From HXMU1420-13 sp965249965 (GTDB taxonomy: Bacteria; Bacteroidota; Rhodothermia; Balneolales; Balneolaceae), in NCBI GenBank assembly GCA_965249965.1, contig OZ252262.1, forward strand, positions 62,001 to 126,000: DNA of 64,000 bases, in the 5' to 3' direction. The notes below the pieces were generated by a model, which was not told where the DNA came from, made no database searches, and saw nothing but the letters and a program-made list of their open reading frames with translations. Below, piece after piece: positions 44,701 to 52,792 of this stretch (the stretch's first letter is position 1; every line of letters starts with the position of its first letter). Made by a program: the position numbers and the translations under genes.

Positions 44701-45484
44701 TGGTGGTCTGGGTAATATTAACTGGATAGATTTTCACGGGCAGGGAATAGCATCAAATAATCCAGATTCACTTCGTGGGCTTGCAGCAACCTATTATTCT
44801 AATAATGACTTTTCAGGTGAATCTATTGTACGAAAAGATCCAATGGTTGCCTTTAGTTACCATGGTCGATCGCCGCACCCAGACATTCCTGCAAATGAGT
44901 ATAGTGTTCGCTGGGAAGGTGAAATTGTAGCTCCATCCTCTGGTAATTATCGATTTTATACTGACCCAATTAATGGAACTGCTAAAGTATATTTGAACGA
45001 CAACCTGATTATTGACGAAGGTAGTTCTCAATCTGCTTCAATTAATCTGCAGGCTCAGTCTTCTAATTCAGTTGTTATTGAATATTCACATAATTCTGGC
45101 AATTCCGGGATGTTTTTCAGGTGGTCTGGATCAAACCCAAAAAATGTAGTTCCTACAATAAACCTGATACCAAATGCAGATGTGCTAAATGTTTCGGAGG
45201 AACTTGAGGTTGAAACTCCCACATTATTCACCCTGTCCCAGAATTATCCAAATCCATTTAATCCATCTACCAACATTGAATTTAATCTACCTAAAGCAGG
45301 ACAAGCCAGGCTCACTGTTTTTAATACATTAGGTCAAACTGTTCAACTATTGGTAGACGAATTTAGAAATGGAGGCACGCATACTGTTACATTCGATGCT
45401 TCTTCGATTTCTAGTGGTGTTTACTTTTATAGACTTGAATTTGAAAACAAGGTGCTGGTAAATAAAATGATTCTTTTAAAGTAA
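41705..45484 (+). CDS. Secreted ThuA/PQQ-type dehydrogenase/PKD/PA14 multidomain protein (T9SS)
   Basis: A 1259-residue exported protein. In order: signal peptide (1-21). ThuA domain (about 24-235; VLVFSKTEGFRHSSI, YVGIHAASD, DHPIAWMHDF). A six-bladed soluble-glucose/sorbosone-dehydrogenase-like propeller (about 245-680; CCHSGGDLEFDGNGNLFITTGDN, VMGTRNPFRMAVNP). PKD domain (685-770). A region with GHDDHAHGTG and two cysteines, then a CBM6-like sandwich (to about 1015). PA14 domain (1023-1140; LAATYYSNNDFSG). T9SS type A sorting domain (1177-1259; SQNYPNPFNPST). It probably oxidises or binds sugars at the cell surface. The GH81 gene follows after 49 bases. Confidence 0.88.
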   Translation: MFKKAILSILISGFFTISAFSHTFKVLVFSKTEGFRHSSIPIGIAAIQQLGLDNDFDVDATEDASLFTFSNLIQYDAIIFLSTTGDVLNADQQAAFEQYIQSGGGYVGIHAASDTEYNWPWYGQLVGAYFDSHPSNQTATIKVADRIHPSTKNLPEYWERFDEWYNYRENPRGNVHVLATLDENTYSGGNMGYDHPIAWMHDFDGGRAWYTGGGHTEASYSEPLFLEHLLGGILYASGDVAGQFDATNNNQYQVTVIDNSPTNPMALTVLPNLDVLYLERGGTMKLRSNETGLISEAAQFSVDAGREDGLLGITLDPDFETNSWIYVFYSPLTVSEQRVSRFVFDGSTVDMSSEIIMLQIPTQRSQCCHSGGDLEFDGNGNLFITTGDNVNPFEADGYAPIDERAGRSAFDAQGTSGNTNDLRGKILRIHPENDGTYTIPDGNLFSDPEDGLPEIYVMGTRNPFRMAVNPRTNELVWGDVGPDSRVNSGSRGPIGYDEFNKTNEPGNFGWPYCIADNQAYGDYNFATGTSSGLFDCNNLVNLSPNNTGNDTLPSAIPAWISYPYGFTTERPEFGDEDARTAIAGGYFYFDSTLTETGSLPEYYNGSLFILEWTRNWIKEVRFDEDGNIFQINPFLDSEPLVRPIDMHIGPDGAMYVIEWGTGFFEDNPDDRVIKIEFAQNLGNRVPFAIASASVTSGIAPLEVQFTGDQSRDPDVGDQITYSWDFDGDGTEDANTANATFTYTVNGTYLAVLTVTDLEGETAVAQIEIVVGNSAPEVTIVQPLNGGFYEDFDTIDYQIDVFDAEQGTIGDGIDCSAVVSEPSIGHDDHAHGTGPKNGCEGSFQAETHGEGPDNVFYILNAFFEDDGAGLGTSLRGSDVVILNLKRKQGQHSLDLTDFQLENTGDFLGGGQNVGFADQGDALKFGPMNFENIDFITLRFASQNIPADIEIRTGSENGPLIATVGTEVTGGWQTYDYFTAPLDNPGGAHEIYVIFTSTSGDGGLGNINWIDFHGQGIASNNPDSLRGLAATYYSNNDFSGESIVRKDPMVAFSYHGRSPHPDIPANEYSVRWEGEIVAPSSGNYRFYTDPINGTAKVYLNDNLIIDEGSSQSASINLQAQSSNSVVIEYSHNSGNSGMFFRWSGSNPKNVVPTINLIPNADVLNVSEELEVETPTLFTLSQNYPNPFNPSTNIEFNLPKAGQARLTVFNTLGQTVQLLVDEFRNGGTHTVTFDASSISSGVYFYRLEFENKVLVNKMILLK

Positions 45485-45533
45485 TTTAACCCTAATATGA
45501 GGCATTGTTTATTTACCTAAGTATTAGAAATTA

Positions 45534-48500
45534 ATGCCTCTCTTTTCAGTTCGCCCATCATTAAATCAGCCACTTTTATTTCTATTTACCCTACTGCTCA
45601 CCATTAGTTTAGATAGCACAGTTTCAGCTCAAACGGTGAATGTTGGATTGGGTAGCTACAGCACTTCCCTCCCATCAGGAGAAATTGGACCACAGAATTC
45701 AAGTGGACAAAACATATCCCCAAAAGTATCTGCATCCTTCAATCAAAGAGTTCAAACCAATGATTGGTGGAGCAGTTTGATTTTTCCATTTTTTGGGAAT
45801 CCTCATTCAGGGAAACTCATCGCTCATCCCCTTTCAATGCAAGCAGTGAATTCTGGGTTACAGCTTAACTATACTGCTCAATCAGTATTTGCAACAGCGG
45901 CACCCGGCACAGATTTCCTATTTCCATACGAACCCAACGGCCAATTAACTGTTGGAGTTTCAGGGCTAAATGCATCCAATACAGAGTCATTTAAATACGA
46001 CGATTGGACAGTTACTGCCGAATGGCTGGATGGGGATAAATCACTTTATGCAACCCTTGGGCACGGTCTACCTTTCGTTTACTTCGAAATTAATGGTGGC
46101 GATGCGGCTGTAGATTTTGATGGAAATCCAACTATCTGGTTTAATCAGGATGGCGTTCTTGGAGCCAGTATCGATGGCCGGCATTATGGGATTTTTGCTC
46201 CAACCGGATCAACATGGAATGCCGGTGGTGTTTATACATCAGATTTGAATGGAAAAAACTACCTATCCGTTGCGCTCTTGCCTGATAATTCACAAGCCAC
46301 TTTAGAAGAGTTTAAGTCTCGTGCTTATGCGTTCATTACAAATAGTACCGTTGAATGGGACTATAATGAGACCACCGCTGAATTAAACTCAACATACAGC
46401 TATGAAACTACCTTGATGGACTCAGCCGAAGGTAACATTAACGAAACCGTTTCTGCCCTTTATCGCCATCAATGGATGTACGCAAACGACGCTTTAACAG
46501 ATTATACCTACGCTTCTCCACGTGGTGAAATGAAAGTGATTTTTGGTAATTCGTTTTCAACATCGCTAAAGTTCCAGGGGGTGCTTCCGGCTCTCCCAAA
46601 TGAAGGCGATTACAATCCTGATATTCTAAAGGGGCTTGTTTCTGAAGTCGCAGAAGAATCGTTGGGATCAGGGCCTTCCTACGAAAATGGTAAAGCGATG
46701 GCAAGATTCGCCAATTTGGTACACATTGCTGATCAAATGGGACTAGAAACAGAAAGAGATTACTTTTTATCTGCTTTGAAAACCCGACTTGAAGATTGGT
46801 TCACCGTGGGTGGAGATCAAGAATATTCCTACAATGCAAATTGGGATGTTTTAACAGGATATCCATCTGGATTTGGCGCTGACAATCAAATTAATGATCA
46901 CCATTTTCATATGAGTTACGCCATTGTGAGTGCAGCTACGATCGCACAGTACGATCCGGCATGGGCTAGCCAGGAACAATGGGGTGGGATGGTAAATATG
47001 CTCATCCGTGATGCAAACAATTGGGATCGAAACGATGACCTTCTTCCCTTTTTGCGTTCTTATGATATTTATGCCGGACATTCCTGGGCAGCTGGCCATG
47101 GAGATTTTGCCGAAGGAAATAATCAGGAATCCAGTTCAGAATCGATGAATTTTGCGTCATCAGTTATTTTATGGGGAGAAGTTACCGGACAAACTGAAAT
47201 ACGCGACATGGGCATCTTTTTATACGCCACAGAAACTACTGCCGTAGAGCAATATTGGTTTGATTTAGATGAAGTTGTATTCCCGGAAGATTACCCTCAT
47301 GAAGCCATTGGCATGGTGTGGGGCTCTAAAGGAGTACATGCAACCTGGTTTGGTGGCGATCCAGAATTCGTACATGGCATCAACCTGCTTCCAATCACAA
47401 GTGGATCACTTTATTTGGGTAGACATCCAGAATATGTGACTAAAAATTACAATGAAATTGTAGCAGAGAGAGGTGGTAAACCTGAGCTTTGGAAAGACTT
47501 ATTTTGGTTATATCAATCTATGTCTGACGCCAACCAGGCAATTACTGATTACCTTGCTGAAACGAATACGGTTAATTATAATGATCAGGATGAAACGTTT
47601 AATGGGTTATCTCAACCATTTACCATGCATTGGCTTTATAACATGAAGAGCATGGGTCAGGTAGATACTACCACAACCGCTGATATCCCAACGTATGCCG
47701 TGTTTAAGAAAGGCGAATCGAAAACATACATCGCGTACAACGCCTCTTCAACAGAGCGTTTGGTTTCCTTTTCCGATGGATATTCGATGACGGTTCCTGC
47801 CGGAGAAATGCTTAGCGAATCAACCGATCAAAGCAATCCAAATGCGCCGGTTGTAATTATGACCACCAATCGAACAAGTGGTAAAGCGCCATTAACCATT
47901 CAATTTGATGCAAGCAATAGTTTCGATCGAAATGATCTTGATTTGGCATTTGAGTGGGATTTTGCAGGATTGGGGAGCAGCACTGCTATCGACACATCGT
48001 ATACATTTACTGAAGTAGGTGAATACAATGTAACTCTGACTGTTACAAATTCGGATGACCTGGTAACTACCGATAGTATTACGATTGAAGTACTGCCAAG
48101 CGGAACACCTTATGGCGGAACGGCAAAAGTAATTCCCGGCACCATAGAAGCAGAGAATTATGATGTTGGGGGTGAAGGCATTGCCTATCACGATGTAGAC
48201 TCTAACAATGCGGGGTTAGTATATCGACCGGATGAAGGCGTAGATCTAAGTGCAGATGGTGGACAAATTCATGTGTATTGGATTGTCGCAGGTGAATGGA
48301 TCGAATATACATTCCGTGTTGAGGTTGCCGGTGAATTCGTCTTTAAACCGTATGTAGCTACTGTTCCGGGCTTTGGTAACTATACTCTCTTTGTAGACAA
48401 TGTAGACATCAGTGGTAAACAGCAAGTAACAGGAACGGGTAGCTTTATCAATTTCCAACCGCTGGCAACGGATCCTTATTTCTTAGATATTGGCACCCAT

Positions 48501-48887
48501 ATCATGCGATTCGAATTTGATACTGATTTCAATTCTGAGAAAAAGAACTGGTTGTTTAGCATGAACAAAATTGTAGTTGAAAGAACCAGCACGGTATCTA
48601 ATGAAGAAGATATCTCTACTCCTGAAGACTTTGTGCTTTCGCAAAACTATCCAAACCCGTTTAATCCAAGTACGCAAATCAATTTCAGTTTACCTGAGAA
48701 TGGTGCTGTGAGTTTAAAAGTATTCAACATGCTGGGACAAACCGTACAGGTGTTGGTCGATGAATTCCGAAGTGCCGGAAATTACACCGTCACATTTGAT
48801 GCCTCCTCCCTTTCCAGCGGAGTGTACGTGTATCAATTGGAATCTGGAGGAAAAGTAATTTCCAATCGAATGATTTTGATGAAATAA
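45534..48887 (+). CDS. Secreted GH81 endo-beta-1,3-glucanase (laminarinase, T9SS)
   Basis: GH81 enzymes cleave internal beta-1,3-glucan links, for example in laminarin. The 1117-residue protein has a signal peptide (to about 33), a GH81 domain (about 40-730) with TNDWWSSLIFPFFG near its start, DNQINDHHFHMSYAIVSAA, and the catalytic glutamate region GDFAEGNNQESSSESMNFASSVILWG (about residue 525). Then a PKD domain (about 781-855), a CBM6-type module (858-1018; GTIEAENYDVGGEGIAYHD) and the T9SS sorting domain (1036-1117). It forms a pair with the preceding gene, pointing to algal glucan degradation. The start may lie a few codons later. Confidence 0.93.
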   Translation: MPLFSVRPSLNQPLLFLFTLLLTISLDSTVSAQTVNVGLGSYSTSLPSGEIGPQNSSGQNISPKVSASFNQRVQTNDWWSSLIFPFFGNPHSGKLIAHPLSMQAVNSGLQLNYTAQSVFATAAPGTDFLFPYEPNGQLTVGVSGLNASNTESFKYDDWTVTAEWLDGDKSLYATLGHGLPFVYFEINGGDAAVDFDGNPTIWFNQDGVLGASIDGRHYGIFAPTGSTWNAGGVYTSDLNGKNYLSVALLPDNSQATLEEFKSRAYAFITNSTVEWDYNETTAELNSTYSYETTLMDSAEGNINETVSALYRHQWMYANDALTDYTYASPRGEMKVIFGNSFSTSLKFQGVLPALPNEGDYNPDILKGLVSEVAEESLGSGPSYENGKAMARFANLVHIADQMGLETERDYFLSALKTRLEDWFTVGGDQEYSYNANWDVLTGYPSGFGADNQINDHHFHMSYAIVSAATIAQYDPAWASQEQWGGMVNMLIRDANNWDRNDDLLPFLRSYDIYAGHSWAAGHGDFAEGNNQESSSESMNFASSVILWGEVTGQTEIRDMGIFLYATETTAVEQYWFDLDEVVFPEDYPHEAIGMVWGSKGVHATWFGGDPEFVHGINLLPITSGSLYLGRHPEYVTKNYNEIVAERGGKPELWKDLFWLYQSMSDANQAITDYLAETNTVNYNDQDETFNGLSQPFTMHWLYNMKSMGQVDTTTTADIPTYAVFKKGESKTYIAYNASSTERLVSFSDGYSMTVPAGEMLSESTDQSNPNAPVVIMTTNRTSGKAPLTIQFDASNSFDRNDLDLAFEWDFAGLGSSTAIDTSYTFTEVGEYNVTLTVTNSDDLVTTDSITIEVLPSGTPYGGTAKVIPGTIEAENYDVGGEGIAYHDVDSNNAGLVYRPDEGVDLSADGGQIHVYWIVAGEWIEYTFRVEVAGEFVFKPYVATVPGFGNYTLFVDNVDISGKQQVTGTGSFINFQPLATDPYFLDIGTHIMRFEFDTDFNSEKKNWLFSMNKIVVERTSTVSNEEDISTPEDFVLSQNYPNPFNPSTQINFSLPENGAVSLKVFNMLGQTVQVLVDEFRSAGNYTVTFDASSLSSGVYVYQLESGGKVISNRMILMK

Positions 48888-48894
48888 CATATAA

Positions 48895-48932
48895 TTGAAG
48901 TCCCAGTTTATTACCGGGACTTCAAATTTACT
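48895..48932. terminator. Bidirectional terminator between GH81 gene and rsgA
   Basis: Perfect 8-base arms GAAGTCCC (48,897-48,904) and GGGACTTC (48,916-48,923), between two convergent stop codons, with AT-rich sequence on both sides. Confidence 0.75.
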
Positions 48933-48933
48933 T

Positions 48934-50013
48934 TCATCTTCTCCCTTTAATATTATCTCGCTTCATGTTTTTAATGAGTTTTCCGAGGTGCTTTTCTTTT
49001 CGTTTTCGGTCCTGCGAAGAAGTCTCAAAAAATGATCGCTCTTTTTCCATCTTAAGATAGTTCTGATACTCAGCCTGATCTAAATCGCCATTTTCAACGG
49101 CTTCTTTTACAGCACATTGGTCTTCGGCTATATGACGGCAATCTTTGTATTTACAGTTTTGACTGAGACTAACAATCTGATCAAATGTAGCTTCCAGCCC
49201 CCCATCAGAGTCTACAATGCCAATTTCACGCATTCCGGGATTATCAATAATGATACCACCGGATTCCAGCACAATTAACTCCCTATGAGTCGTCACATGC
49301 TGACCTTTCAAATTACTCGAGCTGATGGCTCCCGTTTTCATTTGAGCTGATCCGATCAGATTATTCAACAATGTTGATTTACCCACCCCGGAAGAACCAA
49401 ATAAACAGTAAGTCCTTCCTTCTAAGAGTATATTTTTGATTTGATCAATTCCATCCATCGAAATATTACTCAGAGAAATTATAGCTATATCTGGATGTCG
49501 CCGAGTAACCTTGGCTTCTATTTCTTCAACATGTTCATCAACGGCCAAATCAGTTTTAGTGAGAACAATAATCGGTTCAACATTCGATGCATGGCAGATC
49601 GTTAAATATCGCTCCAATCTGTTGAAGTTGAAGTCACGATCAACAGCCTGAACCAAGAATGCGTAATCAATATTCGATGCAATGATTTGAACCGAACTTT
49701 TTGATCCAACCTCCTGTCGTCTTAGAACAGAAAATCGTGGGAAGGTTTTGTGAATGATGGCCATTTCATCAAACGCCTGAAAGGCAATCCAGTCACCAAC
49801 TGCTGGTAAATCTTCTCTTGATTCGGCTGTAAACCTCAAGTTTCCTGTGATTTCAGCATTGAAATCTTGGGTATCCGTTTTAACGATGTAGCGATCTTTA
49901 TGCTCGGTAGAAACCCGACCTATTTCAAATGAATCGAGATTATTGTCTCGCACGAATTCGTCTAAGTCTTTAGTAAAACCAAGCTTTTTTAAATTGGAAT
50001 AAAATGTATCCAT
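48934..50013 (-). CDS. rsgA: Ribosome small-subunit-dependent GTPase A
   Basis: RsgA is a circularly permuted GTPase that aids 30S subunit maturation. The 359-residue protein has an N-terminal OB fold (LPAVGDWIAF), G4 VLTKTDLA preceding G1 GSSGVGKSTLLNNLIG, and G3 DNPGMREIG, the permuted order that defines the family. The C-terminal zinc region has CKYKDCRHIAEDQCAV. Length matches E. coli RsgA (350). Single gene, convergent with the GH81 gene. Confidence 0.96.
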   Translation of the reverse strand: MDTFYSNLKKLGFTKDLDEFVRDNNLDSFEIGRVSTEHKDRYIVKTDTQDFNAEITGNLRFTAESREDLPAVGDWIAFQAFDEMAIIHKTFPRFSVLRRQEVGSKSSVQIIASNIDYAFLVQAVDRDFNFNRLERYLTICHASNVEPIIVLTKTDLAVDEHVEEIEAKVTRRHPDIAIISLSNISMDGIDQIKNILLEGRTYCLFGSSGVGKSTLLNNLIGSAQMKTGAISSSNLKGQHVTTHRELIVLESGGIIIDNPGMREIGIVDSDGGLEATFDQIVSLSQNCKYKDCRHIAEDQCAVKEAVENGDLDQAEYQNYLKMEKERSFFETSSQDRKRKEKHLGKLIKNMKRDNIKGRR

Positions 50014-50385
50014 TTCCTTAATGTAGAATTTTTGATTGTCTTTATGGAGATATAACCCAAATTGAATGGGTTTTACAGGCAGGCATACTTATCCCAAGTC
50101 GTTGAACATCAACTCATATACCTGCCGCAATCAGGCGGTAATTCTTACAGACAGTATGGTTAAATGGATAGATAAATTCATCAACTAGAAAACTAATGAT
50201 ATTCCATGAGTATTAAAATAAGGTTCCCTGGATGTCTCAATTATTGAATCATTGCGTAACATGGTAATCCAAAACTATAACAGTTTTTTATAGATTCAGG
50301 CACATAAGTTTCAGAACTTCAGAATATCAATTCAGTTCTTCACTTTCATTAGAACTTCTTTGAATCACTCTAAAATCTTTCCTGC
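50014..50385. other. Intergenic region, no gene seen
   Basis: These 372 bases between divergent rsgA and the phosphatase fusion gene show no convincing open frame. Small inverted repeats occur (AACCCA/TGGGTT at 50,054-50,072), without a T-run or a known riboswitch shape. Promoters for both neighbours are expected here, but I cannot place them. Confidence 0.4.
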
Positions 50386-51996
50386 ATGTCTACCAATATG
50401 ACAAAACTATTTTCCTTCTTAATTTTATTTATTGTTGGCTTCGGCACAAGTATTACCGCACAAGAGACAGACCTCCGCATTGTAGCCTGGAACATTGAAC
50501 ATCTCGCCGAAAATGATGGAGAAGGTTGTGTAGCCAGAGACGAAAGTGACTATCAGGAATTACATGATTTTGCTGCCACTATGGATGCGGATGTAGTCGC
50601 TCTACAGGAAGTGGAAAACGAAGCAGCAGTTGCCCGGGTTTTTCCTTCAGATGAATGGGAAATTGTACTATCGGAACGTCCTGATTCTCGATCGTATGAG
50701 TGCCGTGGTTCGGGTCGACCATCCACTCAGCAAAAAGTAGCTTATGCCATTCGAAAAGGAGTTTCTTATGAAAATTTAGGAAGTTTTGAGGAATTGGCGT
50801 TGGGTAATCCCGGACTAAGACACGGATTGGTTATTCGATTAACCGGCACACCGGAACCGGTAGATGTAATGAATGTTCACATGAAAAGTGGCTGTTTTGT
50901 GACCGATTATTCCACATCTGAGCGAGATGCTTGCGAAACCTTTGAGGAACAAGCTCCCATTTTAGACGGATGGATGGAAGAGCGCATTCAAAATGAAACC
51001 GGATTTATCGTGCTGGGTGATTTTAATCATCGCATTGTAGAAGAAGGAAATCGTTTTTGGGCAGACCTAACCACCATGAATGGAGAACCCAATGAACTTC
51101 GAAGCAGTATGCAAAATATTCGGGGATGTCATCCAAGATATCCAGCTCCCATTGATCATATCTTGGTCGGTTCAGATGCTTTGAATTATTACAAAGAAGG
51201 AAGTGAAAAAGTGTTCTATTTCACCGATGAAAACATGGCGCAGGAAGATATGTTGAGCGATCATTGTCCGGTTGGATTAGACCTCGATTTAAGTGTGAAC
51301 GCCTTTCCAGCTAGTTCTGCCGTTCAGTGGACACAAAACAGTGCTGAATACACACTCATCACGGCTTCACTCTATGAAATGGCACGAATCAACCTTTTGA
51401 ACAACATCCCACGAAATAAGCCATGGGTTGTGTTTATGGATGTAGACGAGACGTTGTTAGATAACAGTGGATATAATTACAGCCGTGATGTTGCTGGATT
51501 ATCCTTTACTCCTGATAGTTGGAATGAATGGGTAATGCAGGAAGATGCCGGTGCAGTACCAGGCTCCAAAGAGTTTGTAGAGCTCGTACTATCAACTGGA
51601 GGACACCTTGCACTGATCACTAACCGTGATCGTGAAATGGACGATTACACCTGGTCAAATTTGGAAAAACTTGGGTTCCCAATAACCCGATCTAATACCT
51701 GCATCATGGGCAGAAATGATGCGGATAGAACCTCAGTTGGTGAAGCTGGTATCATCAATGACAAAGATCTTCGCAGAAACCAAATTCTGGATGGCAGTGC
51801 GACGGATTGCTGGGCGAATAATCCGGAAGTTCAGGAAAACTGGAACCAATCTTTCACTTTAGTAATGCAGGTTGGTGATAACATCAAAGATTTCTATCAA
51901 ACCACTCAAGAGAATGTGGACATTCAAGCATTTCTAGAAAGACAAGGAAAGGATATCCTGATTCTTCCTAATGCGATGTATGGGAGCTGGGATTGA
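50386..51996 (+). CDS. Exported EEP nuclease/phosphatase fused to class-B-like acid phosphatase (e(P4) type)
   Basis: A 536-residue protein with a signal peptide (1-26, ending ITAQ). Residues 28-300 are an endonuclease/exonuclease/phosphatase domain: IVAWNIEHLAEN, VVALQEVENEAAV, VMNVHMKSGCF, VLGDFNHRI, PIDHILVGSD and SDHCPVGLDL. Residues 310-536 are a HAD acid phosphatase of the lipoprotein e(P4) type: WTQNSAEYTLITASLYEMARINL, nucleophile motif VFMDVDETLLDNSG (D352, D354), LITNRD, and VMQVGDNIKDF. Both halves look catalytically complete. A fused enzyme could cut extracellular nucleic acid and release phosphate. No lipobox is seen. Confidence 0.9.
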   Translation: MSTNMTKLFSFLILFIVGFGTSITAQETDLRIVAWNIEHLAENDGEGCVARDESDYQELHDFAATMDADVVALQEVENEAAVARVFPSDEWEIVLSERPDSRSYECRGSGRPSTQQKVAYAIRKGVSYENLGSFEELALGNPGLRHGLVIRLTGTPEPVDVMNVHMKSGCFVTDYSTSERDACETFEEQAPILDGWMEERIQNETGFIVLGDFNHRIVEEGNRFWADLTTMNGEPNELRSSMQNIRGCHPRYPAPIDHILVGSDALNYYKEGSEKVFYFTDENMAQEDMLSDHCPVGLDLDLSVNAFPASSAVQWTQNSAEYTLITASLYEMARINLLNNIPRNKPWVVFMDVDETLLDNSGYNYSRDVAGLSFTPDSWNEWVMQEDAGAVPGSKEFVELVLSTGGHLALITNRDREMDDYTWSNLEKLGFPITRSNTCIMGRNDADRTSVGEAGIINDKDLRRNQILDGSATDCWANNPEVQENWNQSFTLVMQVGDNIKDFYQTTQENVDIQAFLERQGKDILILPNAMYGSWD

Positions 51997-52147
51997 GACT
52001 AATCCTTTTTCCAGATAACTGATTGCGTATGGGTAGATCATGATCAGCCCTAGTCTCACGCACATTCTCCATTAATTCTAGTAGCCTTTGCGATGAGATG
52101 ATAAAACAAATCCAGACTACTAATTTGGTATTTGTCCCTATGAAAAT

Positions 52148-52396
52148 CTATTCATTAAATAACCTGATTATTTCATCGAAAAATTCTAGGGCTTTAAATA
52201 TCTCATCCTGTGTATCTCCATCCCATTCAGGAACTGATCTCAACTCATTTTTTAGCTCAACTATTCTTTGTCTCACTTCTATTACCTCACTTTGAGTTAA
52301 CTGTTTAGCAATGTCTTGCCAAACATGCCTTGGAATTGGCTCCCATGGCTTGAGATCTTTTTTTGCCTTTTTTAAAATTGAATTGAGTTTACTCAT
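52148..52396 (-). CDS. Small helical protein of unknown function
   Basis: An 82-residue charged protein, mostly alpha-helical, with the segment KPWEPIPRHVWQDIAKQLTQSEVIEVRQRIVELKNEL. No signal or membrane segment and no recognised family. No clear ribosome site precedes the ATG, so confidence is moderate. It sits alone between the phosphatase fusion and tRNA-Ile2. Confidence 0.55.
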   Translation of the reverse strand: MSKLNSILKKAKKDLKPWEPIPRHVWQDIAKQLTQSEVIEVRQRIVELKNELRSVPEWDGDTQDEIFKALEFFDEIIRLFNE

Positions 52397-52587
52397 TGAA
52401 TAATACGTTAACTAACTGAGCCATAGGCCAGACCCAGCCCCAAAACTGGTTCAAGCGCATGCTTGAATTAGCAAGAACTTAGCAAAAATTTCGAATTGAA
52501 CTAGCGAACGGTTGGGCAAAGTGTTCATCATACAATCAATACTGAATTCTATAAGTACAGATGGACAAAGAGCCGGTGTTGGTCAAA

Positions 52588-52627
52588 TAAAAAAAGCCGA
52601 TCAAAAGAATTTTGAACGGCTTTAAAA
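52588..52627 (-). terminator. Intrinsic terminator after tRNA-Ile2
   Basis: Arms AAAGCCG (52,593-52,599) and CGGCTTT (52,617-52,623). On the minus strand the hairpin is followed by a run of seven T, directly downstream of the tRNA. Confidence 0.88.
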
Positions 52628-52631
52628 TAAG

Positions 52632-52705
52632 TGGGCCCAGAGGGACTTGAACCCCCGACCAATCGATTATGAGTCGACTGCTCTAACCAACTGAGCTATG
52701 GGCCC
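52632..52705 (-). tRNA. tRNA-Ile2 with CAU anticodon (lysidine type)
   Basis: The 74-base minus-strand sequence folds as a tRNA: acceptor GGGCCCA/TGGGCCC, D arm GCTC..GAGC, anticodon stem GTCGA/TCGAT around loop CTCATAA, and T arm GGGGG-TTCAAGT-CCCTC. The CAU anticodon could mean Met, but the GACTCATAATC-type loop and flanks followed by TTGGTC closely match tRNA-Ile2, whose C34 becomes lysidine by TilS to read AUA. The 3' CCA is not encoded. Confidence 0.92.
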
Positions 52706-52792
52706 GAATCGTTACGCTACCAGCATAACTGAAAGGCCACAAAAATACGGTGTTCTTATCCTTTATAAAAGCTGTTTTATAAGAAAAATTGG

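Noticed and set aside
52098..52295. Plus-strand open frame of 65 codons
   Set aside because: It overlaps the 82-residue minus-strand frame, which has a more protein-like composition; neither has homology I can see, but only one is likely real.
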